In this document: piece by piece, positions 60,455 through 64,000 of the stretch | Numbering within the stretch: position 1 is the stretch's first letter | Layout of the letters: every line of letters begins with the position of its first letter | Source: Oxytricha trifallax | Taxonomy: Eukaryota > Ciliophora > Spirotrichea > Sporadotrichida > Oxytrichidae | NCBI GenBank assembly: GCA_000711775.1 | Contig: ARYC01000246.1 | Span: 1 to 64,000, forward strand | Direction: 5' to 3' | Length of the DNA: 64,000 bases | Program-made: the position numbers and the translations under genes | Notes under the pieces: generated by a model | Told to the model about the DNA's origin: nothing | Database searches by the model: none | What the model saw: the letters and a program-made list of their open reading frames with translations, nothing else

Positions 60455-63400
60455 TAGAATTAATTTCTTATAAAAATGCAAATCTTTAGTATTATTTTCA
60501 TTAACTATAGAACAAAAATGATGGAAGAGAGCCAATAATGTTAATGAAGCAAAGATTTTAAATTTGGAAATATTTGTTTCAGTATTAAAGACTATACTAC
60601 TTCAATTAAATATTTATGAGACTTCTCTTATATTTTTTTATATACATTGTTAAATTTAAAAAATGGAAGTTAATAATAGATAAAATAAAATTACTTAATA
60701 AATAATAAACATTATTTCAAGATAATTTTTGACAAAAATAAAATTTATTTATAGTGAAATTATTGAGGAATTAAATTAACCAATATTTAATATTTTATTG
60801 GCAAGCTCAATCTATCTTTACAAAATCTGTATCTTTAAAATATAAATATATATTTATGTATATTCATTCCTATGTGTATTAAAGTTAATATATATTACAA
60901 CTAAATTATATTTGAATTGTAAAAATTATTAAAAAACAAAATTAAAAAAAATAAAATTGCCACTCATTAGACATTTTTATAGATAATGTTTAGCCACCAG
61001 CATTTACCGTTGTGATTCAAATGTAGCTTTCATTTTTTTCATATCACCTCTATACATAATATGCTATTTGACCTATTTTATCATGATTTTTAATTATATA
61101 TTGAATTTATATAAATCTCCTTATTTGAATAATTTTATTGATTTAATATTTAAATAAATAAACTTTTAAGGTTTTTAAAATATTTACTATATTTATTGTG
61201 TCCATATAGCTTAAATATGATATTAGTGTGATATAAATATGTTAAATTAATGTTTATAAAATTGCTTCAAGATTAGTATGTATACTATATATGAAGAAAA
61301 GCATGCCCTATTATTATTATTTACAGGTACATCATTTATCATTTTAATGTGCTAGCTTTGAATATATTGAGATTTGGATTTGAAACATAACAAAACTAAT
61401 GATGATCTAATTTATTTATATGCATCTCTAGCAAGTGAAAGTTTATATTTTATTATTATGATTTAATGATTAATTTGATAAATTTTTCATATTCCTATTC
61501 CTGAAGTAATAATGAATTTTATGTAAAAAGCTCTAAATAAAGTTAAATATATAAAAAAAATAAAGAACGCAAAATTAAGTTATAAATTAAATCATAAATC
61601 AGAATACAATTTATAATTTTTTTATAAAGTAAATGCAATTAAATGACTTCCACTATTAGAGTAATCGTAAAACAACAGATAATTTTTTTTAGATTAATAA
61701 TTTATAAAAATCCATGTCTTTAAATATTGGGCAATCAGGTCAATATAATACTTGTAGAAATTTATGAAATGTTACTCAAAATATATCATTTTTGGTTGAG
61801 ATACTTCTCAAATTAAAAATTTTTCAAACTTTTAAAATTAAACATACTATAACTATTTCATTAATCTTTCAAAATATAGAAATACCAATTCATTTCAAGA
61901 TATTGAAATTAAAATTTTCTTAATATATAAATTAAATTCTTTTAATTTTATATATAAATATTATGATGATATTTATTGTTGAAAGCTATTCTAGAATCAT
62001 TTCTGGGAATTTAGAACAGCATAATAAAAATAATCAGACGGTCTAATCTACTAATAAATCAATTCTTATATTTATTTTATATTGAATATCAGCTTTGTTA
62101 AATAGAACGTTTTAATTGCGTCATGTTTTGAGAGCAAAATATTTTTAAATATTTTTATTCTTTTAATAATAAAAAAAATTGCAATGAAAAAACATTTTTA
62201 AAAATAATTTTATAAAAAACCAATAAATATTATCATTAGTAAATTTTATTGAAAATTTTTTTAATACAAATGTCTAAAAATATACAAAAAGAAGAAAAAG
62301 TATCTTCCCACAATTTAGTTTAGACTTTTATAACAAATATATCGTAAAAATTATTTAAATTTTAAATCGTGATATAATTAAATTTATTGAATATTTTTTT
62401 AATAATAATTATTATTTATTTTATAAAATAAATAATAATTAATCAGTGTAAATTTTTCTCTAAAGATAAAAAATATCAAATTCAACTGATTAATATTTAT
62501 TATAGATTTAGATAAATCCCAATAATCATGGCTATAATAGAATTTATTAAGAAATAAAAATATTTGTTGCTCTACTAAGATTATTTTATTTGTTACTAAT
62601 ATTACTAAGTATATTTTAAATAAATAAATATTAATTAATTTATTTCTAGATCAAGGTTTTTATTAATCTGAGTTACCTATCGCATGGTACTATTTTTCTT
62701 ATAATATAATAAAAATAATATCTCTGGTTAAGTTTGCGTGAAATAACAATTAATGACATTAAAACTATTTTTTGTATACTCACTATTACATTAAGGTAAT
62801 AAATATCAAAATTTATTATAAAATGAGTTGTTTTTTTTTCCTTCAAATAATTATAAATAAGAATTGGTGATTCTAATAAAGTAAATTCATCGTAAAATGA
62901 ATGCCTAAATAAGCATTTAATTGAGGAATAAATAAATTTGAATTTTTATTTTATTTGTTAATCATGTTTATTATTTTGCATCTTAGTATGTTTCTTCCAT
63001 TATAAAATGGTTATTTGATAATTTTTAAATATTCTTTTTTGTTATAATCTTTATATTGTATAAAAATTACCATCTTTTATCGTTAACTCTTTGTGAAACA
63101 AACTAAATTTTGATAATTCTATATCTATTTTTACTTCACAGATAAAAGTGAAAATAAATATCAAATAAAAGTGTGGTGGTGGTGAGATAGTTAACACCCG
63201 TTAATCTCTATATATAATATATTTATAAGCTTATTATAATTTTTTTTCAAAAATAATTAAGAATTAAAAATAAATATATAGGAATTTAATTTCCAATCAT
63301 TAATACAATATTTTTCTAATAATTCGGCTATTTTGAAGCTTCTTCCCTTAATGAATATTTTTTTAATAAAAATTTATAACGTTGAGTATTAGTAGCACAT

Positions 63401-64000
63401 TAACATGGTTTAAGAGACAATTGTTAATAAAATTCTAAATAAATATTAAAAAAGTTTTTAATTTTCTAAAATTAATGATAAAATGAATTACACACTTTAT
63501 TAACAAAATACATTAAACTTATTTCATTATTTCATAATATATAAGAACTGTTTTATTAAAATCTCAGTTAAAGTAAATTTGGTAATAACAACATAAATTT
63601 ATTTATTTAAAAAATTATAAGTTTGATGTTTTTGTTCATATAGTGAATATTTTCTCAAATAATTATTTTAGAAAAATTAAATCTGAAAAAACCTCTAAAA
63701 TTTATCTCATATATTTATTATTAATTTATTAAAAACTGTCATTAAACCATTTTTAAAAGCTAATATTGCTCAGCGACAAAAAATAGAGCAGACTTAAAAT
63801 GAATCAATGGAGGAATGATTTTCTCTTAGAGCCATTATTTTTATTTTTAGACGTGGTATATTTTTTTATATCAATTATTGCTTCAAAAATATGAATAAAA
63901 AATATAAAATGTTCTTATTTTAAAATTTATTAAAATAAATCCAATAACTATTGAAAAAAAAACTCAAAATGTTATCTCATATAAAATTATTTTACCTAAT
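58899..64000. other. AT-rich DNA, no gene seen
   Basis: No coding island of normal composition, no terminal repeats and no pointer-flanked gene pieces were found on either strand. Apart from the AAT microsatellite it looks like germline-limited spacer, eliminated in the macronucleus. Confidence 0.6.
60382..60454. repeat. (AAT)n microsatellite, about 24 units
   Basis: Uninterrupted AAT repeats of about 73 bp in AT-rich spacer. Confidence 0.95.

Noticed and set aside
1-64000. Standard-code short ORFs as a gene-poor bacterial or animal sequence
   Set aside because: Conserved domains continue straight through TAA and TAG, introns are tiny, and pointer-flanked inserts are present; the ciliate code explains all clear genes.

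Overview
Organism and genome type. The window reads as germline (micronuclear) DNA of a spirotrich ciliate close to Oxytricha/Stylonychia. TAA and TAG are read as Gln inside every convincing gene and TGA is the terminator. Coding pieces are islands in very AT-rich DNA. Many islands are broken by short AT-rich inserts flanked by 3-12 bp direct repeats, and removing the insert plus one repeat restores the reading frame. That is the IES/pointer layout of germline MDSs. A transposon end carries the G4T4G4T4 telomere-like motif of telomere-bearing (TBE) elements. All gene calls are my own translations with this code; no database was consulted. || Layout. 1-2.9 kb: two TBE-type Tc1/mariner transposons. 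3.5-5.2 kb: a GC-rich, intron-bearing, unidentified and interrupted gene. 5.9-6.3 kb: a small inverted-repeat element. 7.1-10.2 kb (-): a UDP-glycosyltransferase gene split into at least five islands, with a foldback element in one gap. 10.2-13.1 kb: AT-rich, no gene seen. 13.1-18.7 kb (+): 3' block of a giant GCC2/GCC3-type membrane protein (last ectodomain part, one TM helix, long coiled-coil tail). 18.9-23.4 kb: four compact genes (YIPF-family protein, a multi-TM protein, a UBA-like coiled-coil protein, an alpha/beta hydrolase). 23.6-31.7 kb (+): middle block of the cysteine-rich protein. 31.8-32.6 kb: a mitochondrial ACP-like gene. 34.6-38.5 kb (+): a C2H2 zinc-finger gene. 39.3-42.4 kb (-): a coiled-coil gene. 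43.3-44.7 kb (-): a PHD plus extended-PHD gene. 45.3-57.0 kb (-): N-terminal block of the cysteine-rich protein. 57.1-58.9 kb: a Mutator-like element with 311-314 bp terminal inverted repeats and a perfect 9-bp target duplication. 58.9-64 kb: AT-rich, one AAT microsatellite. || Main conclusion. The three cysteine-rich blocks appear to be one scrambled, partly inverted gene. The minus-strand block A (56.98 to 45.27 kb) should join the plus-strand block B (23.65 to 31.68 kb) through a shared 10-bp repeat, GAGATTGTGA. Block B should join block C (13.10 to 18.66 kb) through an 8-bp repeat, TAAAATTT, lying inside an intron whose donor is in B and acceptor in C. Both joins keep the frame. Between the blocks lie complete, unrelated genes that must end up on other macronuclear molecules. 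Four foldback elements of one family are spread over the window, three of them in gaps within or beside genes.
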